64,000 nucleotides of DNA from Isoetes taiwanensis (Eukaryota; Streptophyta; Lycopodiopsida; Isoetales; Isoetaceae): contig JAJEKV010000020.1 of assembly GCA_021234155.1 (NCBI GenBank), positions 17,415,018 to 17,479,017 of the forward strand. Direction: 5' to 3'. The notes under the pieces are model-generated. The model worked only from the letters and a program-made list of their open reading frames with translations. It searched no databases and was not told the DNA's origin. The translations under genes and the position numbers were made by a program. This document shows positions 33,200 to 46,200 of this stretch, piece by piece (the first letter of the stretch is position 1; every line of letters begins with the position of its first letter).

Positions 33200-34640
33200 T
33201 TAAGCATTTTTCAGCATTCAATAATTGCATAGGAAAGACGGGACACGGGGGGGTTGCTTGTTATTACCGGACAACTTTGGCGCAGTCGGTCTCCCTGCAC
33301 AAGACAGACAGACACAACCGGTACCTATGGGTACACGTGCATAATTGTAGTGGCAACCCTCTCTTCCTGGCCGCCTGCTACTTCCCTCATGTACGGAGCA
33401 ACTTCTATCACAGCCACCCAGACACTCAGATGTGGATAGGATGGATTCTTATATGGATCTGTATGATGATATCCAGCAACACAAGCAGTTGGGTAGTGTC
33501 ATATTTCTTGGAGTTTTCAATGCACGAACAAGAGTGGAGCAACCCACGAGACTTGACTCCCTGGCAGACGATGTGCTGCAGCTGTGCCCTGCAAAGGCAA
33601 CTTGGCCACGGACATCAGATGACAACCAGATCACATGCGTTGGTAGGCAGTTGATTTTGCTATGCGGTATCTTTGACTTGGTGATTTGCAATGGCCTGAC
33701 ACAGTTGCCCTCTTCCCGCCAGTGCACCTGTAGATAGGAGAACGAGGGTGAAGGATCTAGTGTAATGGACTATGTATTAGTGGTTGAGCAGGATATGCCT
33801 ATCATCAATCACTTTCGATTAGGCACAGACACTCGAGATGAGGAGGCTGACTCAGATCACTTTCCACTCTCCTAAAACTGGCCTGACAGGCAGTCAGAAC
33901 CCCCTCTATGACGGCTTCTCGCCAACCTGAGTTGCGACTGGATTATGAACAGGCAGAGGATTACGCCGGGATGCTCATAGACGACCTGGCATGAATTTTG
34001 CAGGCCCACCACACTAAAGCAACAGACGAGCCAACGGATTGAGCTACTACAAACTGCAACAGAAATATATTTTGGCAGAACCCACCCACGAAGGATCTTA
34101 AAAACTAGAACCTTCCCACATAATCGGTGGTTTGATGGAAAGTGTAAGGAACACAAACGTAGGCTTTGCCAGATCACGGATCCAACTATGCGCCCACAGG
34201 CCACTGCACGATATCACGCTCTCCGGAAGATAAAGAAAGCACGGTACCTCGCGAGACACCAAGGGGAAATGTTCTATCTACTTGGCAGTCATCCCAGAAC
34301 CTTCTGGTAAAGGGTGCTTAAAAAGCCAGTACAGCCTACATGGCACATCACTACTGGGCAGTGGGAGCAATACTTGTAGCAGCTCTATGATCCTCCTGGG
34401 ACGCGAACACCCATACCCCCATAGAATAGTCCGACGCTAAAACTCGCAGAGGATGATGTCGTCCCGGGTCTACAACGTGTGGCCAATGGGAAAGCAGCGG
34501 ACCTGGATGGTATGCAAGCAGAATTGCTCAAGTGGGTAGGGCAACCTATAGTACCGATCGTCACTACCATGTTCAACAGAGCAGTACAGGAAGCCCCCCC
34601 AGTGGACCACAAGCAAGGTTTAGATTCGGGCATGCTATGC
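33200..34640 (+). mobile_element. LINE (non-LTR retrotransposon) remnant
   Basis: Plus-strand frames give, in order, GKTGHGGVACYYR, WVHVHNCSGNPLFLAACYFP and FLGVFNARTRVEQ. These are the apurinic-type endonuclease; the usual motif is GDFNAR, with Val here for Asp. Then ARYHALRKIKKARYLARHQG...FWRVLKK (the Arg/Lys-rich linker before RT) and NGKAADLDGMQAELLKW...TTMFNRAVQEA (start of RT) follow. The RT palm with the DD motif is absent, and frameshifts and stops separate the parts. It is therefore a truncated, dead LINE ORF2. The GC-rich lead-in from about 32980 may be its 5' part. No poly-A tail or target duplication was identified. Confidence 0.8.
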
Positions 34641-34649
34641 TCTCTTGGT

Positions 34650-36880
34650 CAGGCCAGGTCAGCCTCTACACATGATACTGAACATGATTTTGATGCGCTC
34701 ACTAGGATCATACATTCAGGAGGTAGTAGATCTGAGGGCCCGCATATGCCCCTGGACAACCACTTGATGGGCAGGAAATACTTCATGATGTATGTATGCA
34801 TATTTGTACAGCTTGTCAGCAATCTTATTGCTGCCATGTTTTTTCCCTCGAAAACCCTTCGAGGCAGGGGATAACCTATTGCGCTCCCCATAGCCCGATT
34901 GGCCTCCATGGACGATAAAAATCATTCAATCCAATTTTATTACAATGCAGGTAGATACTTAGAAAAAGCTATCCTCTTAACAACTATAGGACGGTGTTTC
35001 TTCAATCCACTCAAGAATGATGATAAATAGGTGCTTGCCATTCATCTTTGTAATAGTAGTATATAGTTCTTGGTGTATATCTTTTTTTAGTTAAGATGGA
35101 AGGGAGCCTTTTCACATTCTCTCTAATACCATCATTGATAAATTTTGAGCGATGAGGCATTCTTTCAACATCTCCAAGCATATTGTTGCATATCTTCTCT
35201 TAATCGATTTGCTCTAATACATAAAGAGTGACCAGCTACTCTGTATTCTCCTTTTATTACTCTGTAAATTATTCTGTGTAAACTATTCTGCTGTGCTTTT
35301 CCTTCAAAAGCCAAATGTTAAGAGTTATCTCTATTTATGCAAGTTTGGGATGTCAAAACTATAGATTGTGTTCAGACATTCAAGCAAACACCTTCCTTTA
35401 AGGGTTTATCTGCACTTCTACCAAAGGAGCACATTATGCAGCTTTGTTCAGCTATGCTTTGAAACATTTGGGTCATTCCAAGCGAAACATTTGATTCTTT
35501 TTTAAGCTCCACAAGCAACTTCGTCTGTGTTTAGTAGTGGATTTGCAGGTAAGGTGAAATTCAGAAAGATTGTAAAGTTGTAGCATTACTTAGTAAACTT
35601 ATTCTGTTACTGCTAAGATAACTTTTTCCAATTGCAGGCAGGTGCTATTGAGGGTCAGGAATCTGAGAGGAGCTGCAAACTTTATTCCAACCAAGTCCTT
35701 TCTAATGCGTCGTTTGTACTATAACAATGAGGTTCTTGCTTACTACTTTTAACATGCAGAGCTGTTTGCTCATAATTATGATGTAAATGGATGTGTACAG
35801 CTTTGATTTCAAAAGGTCAGGCACAACGACTGTATTCTATTTGAATCCCTTTTTTTCACTTGATGATTTTCAAAATGATGTCCTTAGGATTTTATCTGTG
35901 CTGTATGGGTCCTATCATCTAAAGAAAGGGGTTGTTTGAGTTTGAAGCTGTTTATTGAGCACAGATTATTCATTTTGGTGTTTATTGAATGTACATGTAT
36001 TTATTTATTGAAACTGGTTATGTATCTCTGATCCTATACTAAAATGCTTCAGTGAATTTGGCTAGATAGTGCAATAACGTCTCTTAAGAGGGCTATCTCA
36101 TAGAACATACATTTAAAATTGTGGTAAATTTTCCAGAATTATATAAATATGAAAATCTGCACAGAGATGCTTTAACGATCTTGAGCTTACGCTGAGCCAA
36201 ACTTGAAGGTATGAGAGGTATCAGATCCCCAAGTTGTACGTTGTCAAGGAGAGAATATTATAAGTATTGTTGAGTGGTTTCATCTGGACGAAATTGCATG
36301 AATGACCAGTCCTCTGCGTGATTCATTCTACAGCGGCAAGATCTGAGTGTGATCTGCGGTAGTCAATGAATCTAAGAGGCGCTGCCAGAGGTGTTTTTGT
36401 CTTGCACTAAACACAATGGTGTAAATGTCGTTGAAAATGGAGCTGCTGGCATAATGAAGTTGCTATACTGAAGGCTGATTTGGTGGATTTCTGTGTGGCA
36501 TGCAAGAAATGTTGTCCAACGTGGCTAAGGACTTGGCATTCTTATTGATGGAGTTATTGGTCTGCTTCATGCAGATAGCAACCACCCAAGAAACGAGTGA
36601 AAATCAAGCAACATTTTGCCAGCTCAACCCCCTTTATTTTCCTTCGGCGCAGTTTTATTGACCTGGACTGGATCAGTGCAGTTTACATAGTCAATCTACA
36701 TGTTTATATTTGGTTATAGTGTCTAAAGTTTGGCATTATGATTTTTACGCTTGACTGTTACTTTAAGGCCATCATGGTGAGAGTTTTGACTGCAAGATAT
36801 CTTAAAAGTTTTTTTAGCACAATTTTGTTGCTTTGCGCACTTTTGATCATATATCTCTCCTTATGTTCTTGGACATATGA
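34650..36880. other. mostly non-coding; one possible captured exon near 35638-35730
   Basis: After the AG at the end of TTTTTCCAATTGCAG (about 35637) one frame reads LLRVRNLRGAANFIPTKSFL then MRRLYYNNE before a possible GT donor. This is protein-like, but I do not recognise it. The stretch leads into a Helitron 3' end, so it may be a gene piece carried by that Helitron. Its 5' end could not be found. Confidence 0.35.
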
Positions 36881-36989
36881 TTCAATTTCACTTTGGCGTA
36901 TCTGTGCATGATTCATTTGTGCTTTAGCCCGTATCTGTGCGTGATTCATTTGTACTTTAGCCCGGCAACGCCGGGCACACATTTACTAG
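36880..36989 (+). mobile_element. Helitron 3, 3' terminus
   Basis: GCCCGGC AAC GCCGGGC hairpin, spacer ACACATTTA, then CTAG. It is identical in plan to the ends of Helitrons 1 and 2. A ~45-bp direct duplication (GTATCTGTGCaTGATTCATT...TTTAGCCCG) precedes the hairpin. The 5' end was not located. Confidence 0.82.
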
Positions 36990-37158
36990 TCTACTTATTT
37001 AAAATGTTTTTGGGGTGGGGTGTCTCCCTTTTTCCGGCTGCCGGTAACGCCGGTAACACTCCCTTTTCCGGCCAAAAGCGTGATTTTGGCATCAGAAAAT
37101 TGTGCTACGGCCTCACATGTAAATTTTTCTGTATTCACATGCAGTTCATTCGAGACGG

Positions 37159-37302
37159 CCGGTTTGACGTTCCCCGAACTGCTGGAGCAGTTTACAGCTG
37201 AGCGTCTCCAACGGCTTGACGTCCGGCAAACCGGTTTGACGTTCCCCGAACTGCTGGAGCAGTTTACAGCTGAGCGTCTCCAACGGCTTGACGTCCGGCA
37301 AG
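37159..37302 (+). repeat. 72-bp tandem duplication, two copies
   Basis: A 72-bp unit starting CCGGTTTGACGTTCCCCGAA and ending at GACGTCCGGCAAA occurs twice in a row. The length is a multiple of three, and a frame through both copies reads GLTFPELLEQFTAERLQRLD then VRQ twice. Confidence 0.9.
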
Positions 37303-40300
37303 TTTTTGCCGGTGACATGTGAAGCGTCCCTAACGGCACGAGTTCTTTGGCCGTTACACTCGATATGGCGGCAGCATGGACCCTTCTCTATTGTGGCTAT
37401 CAGGTTAAAGAAATGGCTAACTATCCCTCTCCGGCAGATTTCACAAAGGACTCCGTCATTTTGGTCAGTTTTCTCTCCATATTTTCGGCATTGCTTTTGG
37501 CTCAGGTGTTTGGTCTGGTTCATCCAGGCCGATTTGTTTCAAGCAGATAGCAGACTGGTAAAATACTTGACCGGGTGTTTTCCAGTGCCAATAGATTGTC
37601 ATGAAACCATATTCTTTGTTTTTGCATGTACGTTGCCAATACAGCTCTCTATTTTCGGCTTACAAAAATACACTTTGAGGTTGTTGCAAACAGAAGGAGC
37701 CTTCACAAACAATCTTGCGTTACTTGAAGATCCTGGTAAGTGCATTTTTATGGGTGGTTTTGCTTTTTGTTATTTATTGGTATTCACGTTTTTTGAACGA
37801 CAGTTTGGCTTAATCAAAATTCTCCATATCTCAACTATATACGTGACAAGATTTTTGCTTGTAAAAATTGCCTTCTGCAGCTCCATCCACAGATTTGAAT
37901 GGATGCTCTACAAGCCTGAGCTGCCTGACCATGAACCACGTGAACGAGATGGGGCTTGCCTTCTGTACTTGGGATTCCAGTGCATGTGCTCTTGCAGCGC
38001 GAAACTGTTATTGAGGTTTAAAAAGCTACAACTTGGGCATAGATCTGATTTCAGATATTATGTCTTTTTATTTTGTTCTTAACTTCCAGCTCATAAGCAA
38101 GGGAAAGCTTTTTATTCAGCAGGTATTGCATAATCAAAATACAAGAGTTGCAGTTCTTTCTGCTATTCTTTATTATTGGAGAGCTAAGGTAGCCTTTTGT
38201 TTATCTCTGTGATCTTATGCTTTCAAAAAGTAGTGTCTTTGCGTGTTTTCAGCCTTTTGTATTTCTATGCTTCCAGAAGAGACCGTATTACAGGTTCCCA
38301 ACTCTCAACTCAAGTATTGTTTTCTTTTCTGGTGGCGTAGTAGTATGATGAACGGAATTGATGTTGGGAGAGCAGTATAGCAGAACAAATCGATGGACTG
38401 AACCTTTTAATGATGTTTCTGAGTTTCTGAGTGAGAGAAATGGAGCACTGAAAGATCTGCTCAGTTACTTTGCTTAAATCATTTGGGCAAGAAGGTAGGC
38501 CTGGTACATATTTTCTTTATATTTAAGGACCTATTATTCATCCTTTATGATAACTATGGTCAGAAGAGCACCATAATGAGTAGCTGTAACATAAAAAATG
38601 TAGTCTCAATCAATTGAAAGTATTAGCTGTAAGATACACATGTAAGATGATGTAAAGCAATGATACTATTTGGTGTTATGGCATGCCAGTGTACCAAATG
38701 TAAGGATATGAATGCTGGGAACAAGTTTTTTTATGTGGAGATTTGTACAACAAAAAATGCTGCCGCAGTCAAGAAATGTTCAAATACGAGGTATTTGTAG
38801 ATTAATGTCCAAATATCATGTATGCATAAGCTTTAACTATGTGATATTGTGACTGTAATCTTTTTGTTCTTTTCTACAAAGAAGAAATTGCATATAAAGG
38901 CTGCTTTATTCTTTACTGAACGGATTCATTCGAAACGTGGCAGTAAGGGGCGATCGTAAGCTTTCTTATCTGGGAAGTTTGATTCTTACATTGACTCTGC
39001 ATAAATGATGATTTTTGATCATTTTATAGTTCTTCCATAGATTAATGTCCAAATATCATTTATGCATAGATTTAGCTATTGACTGTAATATTTTTGTTCC
39101 TTCTTGCAAACATAAAACTGCATAAAGGGCTGCTTTATGCTTTAGTGAACAGGTTCAATCTCTCATTTGAAGCATGGTAATAAGGGACAATATTTGGAGA
39201 AATTTGGTACAATCTCTCGTTCAAAATCTGCCAATAAGGGATAGTATTTGGGACATTTTTGAAAAAGCTGCAATTTGTTTTTTCATTGCCATTTCCGGCT
39301 TGCAGATAACTTACATAAACTCTTTGTTAAATCTAAAAGCATCGCATTATTAAGGTCTGTATACATGGAATACATGATCTGCAGAACTACAGTTTGAAAT
39401 TGAGTGCATCCTAAACCTCAGGTGAACATATCATATTTTGTAGCACTTTACTCATGTAGAAGTAGCAATCCAATTTTTGTACCCAATGTGGCATATGCTC
39501 ATCCGGCAGATGAGTCCACGAGGTAGTTTTCTTCTTTGGGAGATCATAGGGAGATCATAGGGTCCATATACGGACACCTTTCTTAAACATATTTTTTATC
39601 TGTTTACTAATTTCCTCCTTGCTTATTTTAGGATGCTCATGGCAAAGCTCATGCAGTCTTGCCAGGTACTTTGGTGCCCAGTCCTAAATGCTTAGTGCAA
39701 AGTTATTGCGGCTTGGCCAGTGAAACAGGTGAAGCATCTTCAATATTTTCATTGTTTGTCACTTAAGGATAGCATTTTTTGCATCCCACAATTCATTGAG
39801 AGGCAAAGCCATGGTGGTGCAAGTCTGGCACTCCATGTGGCAATGTTTTTGCAATCTGTACTATTTTTGCCATATTTTAGAGGTAGGGAACTGCTAACCA
39901 AGCAGTCGTAAATGTGGATGAATATTGTTTTGGTTTTTATTCTCAAGGTGGTTTTTGGCGAATCGATACTCTGATCTTATGTTGCTGATTATAAATGTGT
40001 CACTGCATAAAGCATTCAAGTAAAATGTAGGTTGGGAGCAACTAATTTGTGAAGATGGGCTCTAAGAACAAGCTATATTGTTGTGGCTTAATTTGTCATT
40101 TCCAGGTCATTCATATTGGGGCAGATGTTAGATGTCTTTAACAAGATTCATCCTACTTAGTAGTTGGACTGATGTTCTCACGTGGTGTTCTCAACAGGGT
40201 GACAGAAAGAAATAGGGTGGATTTGTTAAATAGCCATGTGATAATAAGGCAGTGTTTGTATGATTCTTTGAGTCCCTTACAAGTTGTAGCAGTTGTCCAA

Positions 40301-40800
40301 AAGGTACCTTCAATATATTTTAAGCGCACAAAACATTGAAAACTGATGTTCGTATGTGGAACTTGGAACCACACTAAAAATAGCTTAGTAGCCATGTTTG
40401 TAGTCTTTATCAGCTCTTGGTGGATAGTGACAAAAGTTAGTTGAAAATGACATTGCTGTTTATTAGAGGCCCAACGTCCATTTGCCTTGAAGGTAGCACA
40501 AGAGACATACTACCTCACAACATGAGTTAGTTACACGTATTCGAAATACTGTTATAGAGAATCATGCACTGCAAGACAATCAAGTACTTTGCCATGCAAA
40601 AAATGCATATATAGAATCCCATGAAAATGGGGAATACATCATTTGTTTTTATGATAATTTTCACACCTTTTAATGACATTTTTACAAGGTTCCCTAGATT
40701 GTTATGCAATTTGACTTAAATTGATGTTTTCCTGCAAAAGTCACACTAAAAACATAGTATTCCATTGATACCAAGTTTCCTTGAAGCAATTATTGTATTT

Positions 40801-40886
40801 TTGAACCTAGAGGCTATATTACTTATTTTGCCAAGTAGTCGAGTTGAACCTAGAGGCTATATCACTTATTTTGCCAAGTAGTCGAG
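40801..40886. repeat. 43-bp tandem duplication
   Basis: TTGAACCTAGAGGCTATATT...AAGTAGTCGAG occurs twice with one or two changes, then an extra TAGTCGAG. It lies in Helitron 2. Confidence 0.9.
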
Positions 40887-41331
40887 TAGTCGAGAATATA
40901 TGCAACAACTGAAGGTGCATTATCCTTAAGCAGTCTTAAGGAAAATAAGTTCTCTTGGGCATTAAGGTATCGTTCTCAGGCCTACGAGGAAAAGCGAAGG
41001 CAATGCGATAAAGAGAATCTTGAAGGACCGAGTTCGACAACTCTTACCAAAATATTGTTGAATGTGCCTTGCATGTATAAATTGTTCTATCTTAAAATAA
41101 TGGGCATGCTTACAACAACATTTTAGATGATGCTACCATAGAGAAGTCCACGTATGCATATCATTTATAAAAATGTGGCAGTGATGAACCACAATTACAA
41201 ACACAAACCATGTCCGTTCTTGCGAGCATCAACCTGTAGTGTTGTTCGAAGTTGCACAAATAGATGTTAAAGGCCAAGTAAAAACACAAGCTAAAACATT
41301 AGACCGGCAACGCCGGGCACACGTTTACTAG

Positions 41332-42249
41332 TGTCTTATTAAAAGTAAAAAGCATCCAAGATTTTTGGAAGGGCGATGAAGGGCCATGGAAGGGCAATGA
41401 AGGGCAGCTAAATGAAGGGCGGTCAGCACCTATGTAGCACCTGTGTCGCGACATACTTTTTTGAGTATGTCAACAAAAAAGACACCATGTATGAGATCTT
41501 GGTTTTCTTTGACCCTATATGACTGTGTTTAGTTATTTTGTGACCATCCAAGAAGGTTTTCTCCATTTGTAAAATCTTGATATTAATATTTCATCCGCTT
41601 TATGCCATGCCTTCAAGCACACTTGCTTGTTATTTAACATGAGTTTCTTGACATGACCATTCTCTGAAGAAATGTCTAGCATGTTATAGGCGAAAATATT
41701 GCAATATGAAGATTTCATATTCCAGTAAAAGTTTCTCATGCATGCAATCTCTTTTCCTAAAAGACTAGCACAACATCTGTTCAAGCAACATAATGAAGAT
41801 CTGAAGTCTAAAATGGCAGCTATAATGGTATTCATTAACACATGGAATCTATCTAAACTGCATACTAGTAGAACCTTTAACATCAATACATAGACTATTG
41901 ATGGTTGCATTTTTTTACCTTTAATTTGCAACCATTGTTTGAAGCCTCTTTATTTGAAGCAATAGCAACTGATAAAACTACCAATTATGGTACCTTCGCA
42001 TCCGCCGTTAAGTTAGGATTGCATTAAGCTTTTAGAAGTTTTTAGGTTCACACCACAAGTTAGGTTAGTATTTCGCTAAGTCAAATAATTAGTATTCTGT
42101 TAGATTTTAAACCTAAAACCCCTAACCCAAACAATCTTCAGACCAGTTTACGTTAGATTAACGAATTTAACGGAAAGTTAAACCAAACATAAAAATGAAC
42201 TAAAGATTAGAGTGACCTCTGAAGGTCACTTTAGCGTTGGCTATTATTC
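41332..42249. other. no recognised gene
   Basis: Contains short GGGCGATGAAGGGC-type near repeats at about 41370-41420 and otherwise AT-rich sequence. The 132-codon minus-strand frame at 41533-41931 has no recognisable character. Confidence 0.4.
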
Positions 42250-42710
42250 ACACAAACCATTAACATTATTAACACAAACCATTGCATTTGACACATTTAA
42301 ATAAAAATCCCCCTTAAACCCCCTTTGGTTTGGGTGCATATTCACACGGGGGGTTACTCCGGGCAACGAGAGCTGTCGGATGGGCATATTTGCCATTTAT
42401 TCCAAGATCTGGACCGTACATAGCGATCCTCGTTTGTGGGGTATGCATGTACAAGTTTTTGTATACCGTATATTAAAATTTGCAAAATACTATAAGGTTT
42501 GAGAGAATGTACTTAATGGTGTTAATTTTGTACACGTATTGTAAAAATTTTGGGGCTCTCGCTGCCCTACGTGACCCCCCGTGTGAATATGCACCCAAAC
42601 CAAAGGGGGTTTAAGAGGGATTTTTATTTAAATGTGTCAAATGCAATGGTTTGTGTTAATAATGTTAATGGTTTGTGTTGAGTAAAAAAAATTTTGGCCC
42701 CTTCGGGGCC
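42250..42710 (+). mobile_element. small element with ~124-bp terminal inverted repeats (copy 3, full)
   Basis: The left arm 42250-42373 starts ACACAAACCATTAACATTAT and the right arm 42555-42678 is its reverse complement with only a few differences. The centre (about 180 bp) has TGTGGGGTATGCATGTACAA. A 15-base GC hairpin, GGCCCCTTCGGGGCC, lies 17 bases beyond the right arm, as in copies 1 and 2. There is no coding capacity. It is a MITE or foldback-type element. A direct repeat of ACACAAACCATT lies inside each arm. Confidence 0.8.
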
Positions 42711-43199
42711 TTAAGGATGGTGTAGGGGTGTACATATAAACATTACCTAATACTGTAATGATGGATGATATATCATAGCCTCACAAATCTAACAAACTAG
42801 AGGTGCTCAATTTATGGAAACAAAAACATTGCATAGAATTAGACATATAATATTATACCAATACCAATATTAATACAATATTAATACATGAGGTAGTATG
42901 TGATAATAGAACTAATAATGAACAATTCTTACACATGAGACATTCTATTTCTGTGATGCCAAATTGCCGATCAATCAAGCCATTGGTTAAATTCATTGCC
43001 ACCTATATTGACCAGTGCTAAGTTGCAGTTAGAAACTGATGAACCCTCTTTCGAGGTTCGACATAGCACTACCAGCAGGTTGCTAATGGCAAACTGCTTC
43101 CATATGCATACATACATGCTTTTCATACTACTGCGTTAAACAAGAAGGAACAATTGAATATTCAAAGTCTGGATGATTTACACTGGGATGAGTGTAGTT

Positions 43200-43299
43200 C
43201 CGGTCAATTATATCTTTAGGTACATTGGAATCTCGTGCAAGCTGCATTAATGCAGCAAGTGCGGAATTTGTACTTGGATTCGGTCCCCCTTCTCGTACC
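43200..43299 (-). pseudogene. YebC/PmpR-family protein, single exon
   Basis: After an intron-like TTTCTTGCAG the minus strand encodes VREGGPNPSTNSALAALMQL followed by ARDSNVPKDIIDRN. This matches the N-terminal signature of the YebC/TACO1 family in plants (GGPNP-TN--LA--L--A---NVPKDI-ERN), known as organellar translation or transcription factors. After DRN the peptide (YTHPSVNHP) leaves the family, and I see no clear donor site or adjoining exons within a few kilobases. It may be a decayed exon or a piece of a gene with very long introns. Confidence 0.6.
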
Positions 43300-46200
43300 C
43301 TGCAAGAAACCCCAGATGTGGCCCAATAAGCAAGAAGTCTAGAGTTAACATTCAAATTCTGATTTATCACGTGGAACACCTATTCCATTTTCTTTAAAAC
43401 ATTCCCTAGGGGGCATTACCATCTTAGCCTAAGATTTCTGAGCAAACAAGACCATTCATACTCTTAAACACAGTATAAACCACCAGATCCATTTGTTTTC
43501 CTAAGGTATTCCTAGTGCTCCTCTTTATCCACAAAAAAATGAAAACTTAGTGGGATGTATGAAGTGTTGCTTCTAAATAATGAAACTTGGATATAAGGAG
43601 ATGCAGCACTATCTTCCACTGTAATTAAGCAACTCTTTGCTTCTGGGATTCCAAATAACAAAAGTTGGATGTGCAAATGCCTTCAATTTGAAAAGGACAC
43701 TAACAAGTCCTTTCACATTGTGTTAGTTTCTTGTATGGATCCAATTCCTTGCTTCGATCAACGCTCATCATCCCGCTACTGTAAACAATTGTGGCTTTTC
43801 TTAACTACTACCTAACAGAGTCTCATCTGCAAGGATGTATCATGGTTCAGACGGACACTATTTTTGTGCATAAAAAACAATGGTTTGAATATGACAAGCT
43901 AACTTTCACGAAAGGAGAATATTTAATCTGCTTCAAATCGCAGTAATACGGAAGTTGGCTTCAGTCTGAGGATGAAACAGATTGTATTGGAGCTCCACTC
44001 CCATAATGAAAAAAGTTCTAGATTGTATTGGAGCTCCAGTCCCATAATGAAAAAAGTTCTGGATGGGCTGGCTAAATGTTAAGAGTCCTAAGACTTGAAA
44101 CGGTTTAATGCCCTCAAGAATAGGAGAGAACTTGCAATACTTCCCAAGGTCATGGATGAAGATCTCGCTCAAATGCAGGTTGAGCACAAGAAGAGATGCT
44201 TGCAAGAAGAGAGGTCCAATTAAATGGGCTGTGTAGAGAGATGTTTATAGGAATTAAGGGTATTACAGAGAAACTAACATGACACTTTATCCATTATCTC
44301 AAACCAACGAATTTAAATGAACACTAAGTGATTGCCCACAGATTCGAAAACGATTTGGAAAAAATGGAAGATTTGTACCTTTCAGGAAGCTGCTATTGGA
44401 GCTCCACATGCCATGCATCCAAAGCACGAATTTCTTCCTGTATAACATACCTAAATTTACGCATTTTAGAACTATTCAAGCTAAATTTACAGCTACACTG
44501 CATGGCTGGGTCTCTCTTCCTGGATATTGAAATCGAAGCCAGCACTGAAATAAATACGTCCTGTTTGCAACGCATCCAGACCTTGCTACACATCCGGCCC
44601 AGCACGAAGGAGCCCACGGAAAATCATTTCATACCTGCCTTTCTCGAACCCTGCTTTGGCAAAATCATAGAACCCTAGACTATGTTTGCACGAGCCTTGC
44701 ATGTGTAAACTTCGGTTAGGTTAGAAATACATGGGCCAACCATTGGAATTTGGCACAAAAATCAAGGATGATTGTATGCGCACTCTAGATGTACGCATTA
44801 GTACATCTCATGCAATACATCTATCAAATCATATGAAAACCATAGAAAAAAACGTACAAAAATACAAGGGAAACCCCCTGTTATTTTGCTACATATTCGA
44901 GCTCAAGCTTGATGGCGGTGGCGATGGATTCAGAGACGCACCAGTAACTTAATGCATGAGTGCTGTGACAGTCCTTATGGCATGGGTACTAATAATATTC
45001 ATAGATCCAAATTGGTGCCTCTAGGAGATGAGTTCATTGCCGCTACAGCTATGGAGGTACTCGAGGTGCCAGCAAATCCATCAATGAGGTGTCTGGCTCT
45101 CATCGAAATACCTCAGCTACATGTCTTAGCATGTTGGGCACTCATTTGGTGGTTATGGATGAGAACTCCCTGTCTAATATTCTGCAAAGGACTGTTGAAA
45201 GGCATCCGAGGTAAAGGAGACGCATTTCAAAGAACTAGAATCTGCTAATTTGAAAAGACCATACAATATAAGTAGAGGATGGGGAAAGCAAGCAAAAAAA
45301 CCTTCCAAATGTGCTGAGAAGGCATCCAACCAGCAGTGAGAGACTTCATAACAACTTCATGCTGTAAAACCAGATGCACCTTATGTGCAGGCTTGTCAGA
45401 GATTGTAAGAGGCATCAAGACCAAAAAAAGAGATCATTTCCTCATTCTGCAAAATTCAACTTGCTGGTTCTTGCAAGAAATCAATCTTTTTGGCAAAAAA
45501 TCGAGTTTTCTAACCATCTGAGCATAAATTCTTGTCAAAATAGTTGATGCACTTTGCGTGCAGGTCTGTCAGAGTTGTCGGAAGTTGTCAGAGGTTAAAA
45601 AAAAGATTGCTCAAACTTGATTTGCAAAAATCTACTTGCTGGTTCTTGCATTATAACAGTCTTTTTGCCAAAAACCTAATTTTCTAAGCACATTAGCATG
45701 ATATGTTGGCAAACAACTTGATGCACCTGATGACGAATTTCCCCACATCCCCATCATTTGGCCTTCAAAGGCGTAAATGAGATCAATCGGATGCCGCTGG
45801 AAAGGAAAAAAACCATGGAAGATGAAATTTAGAAAAGGGAAAAACGGTGGAAGATGAAATTTTAGAAAAGGAAAAAAACAAAAGGGAAATATGAAGAATA
45901 AAAAAGTATGGAGGATGAATCAATATAAAAAAAAAAAACAATGGAAAAGATGTAGGAAAATAAATGGGGTGCACCACTTTATTCAAGAAAATAAGGTATT
46001 ACAAAGCTTCAAGACATCTTGCATGGGGAAAGAGGCCTGCCACACCATCTTCCCAGGGCTGCCACCACCCTTGCTCCATGTGAGATTCTAGAGCCCAGGA
46101 GGAGGAGAACAAGTCCCCTCAAGACATTTATAATTTTTTTCACAAATCTTGGTCATCCACTTGGCATGATCTTGTCTCTTCTTTTTGACACCTCATCAAT

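Larger units (their letters stand above)
36990..41331 (+). mobile_element. non-autonomous Helitron 2
   Basis: It begins TCTACTTATTTAAAATG, as Helitron 1 does with two or three changes. The GC-rich 5' region has TTTTCCGGC and GCCGGTAACGCCGG, and it ends ACCGGCAACGCCGGGC, spacer, CTAG|T. Blocks at about 39510-39850 and 39950-40350 are homologous to Helitron 1. No Rep or helicase is seen. Intron-like borders (for example GATCCTG|GTAAGTG near 37735 and TTCTGCAG|CTCC near 37880) suggest captured host gene pieces. The 264-codon frame at 37288-38082 spans these borders and is not a credible protein. The left end abuts another Helitron's CTAG rather than an A. Confidence 0.85.

Noticed and set aside
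37288-38082. 264-codon plus-strand frame in Helitron 2
   Set aside because: It crosses intron-like GT and AG borders, has no domain and is Cys/Phe/Leu-rich as expected of random AT-rich sequence. It is more likely captured exon-intron pieces.
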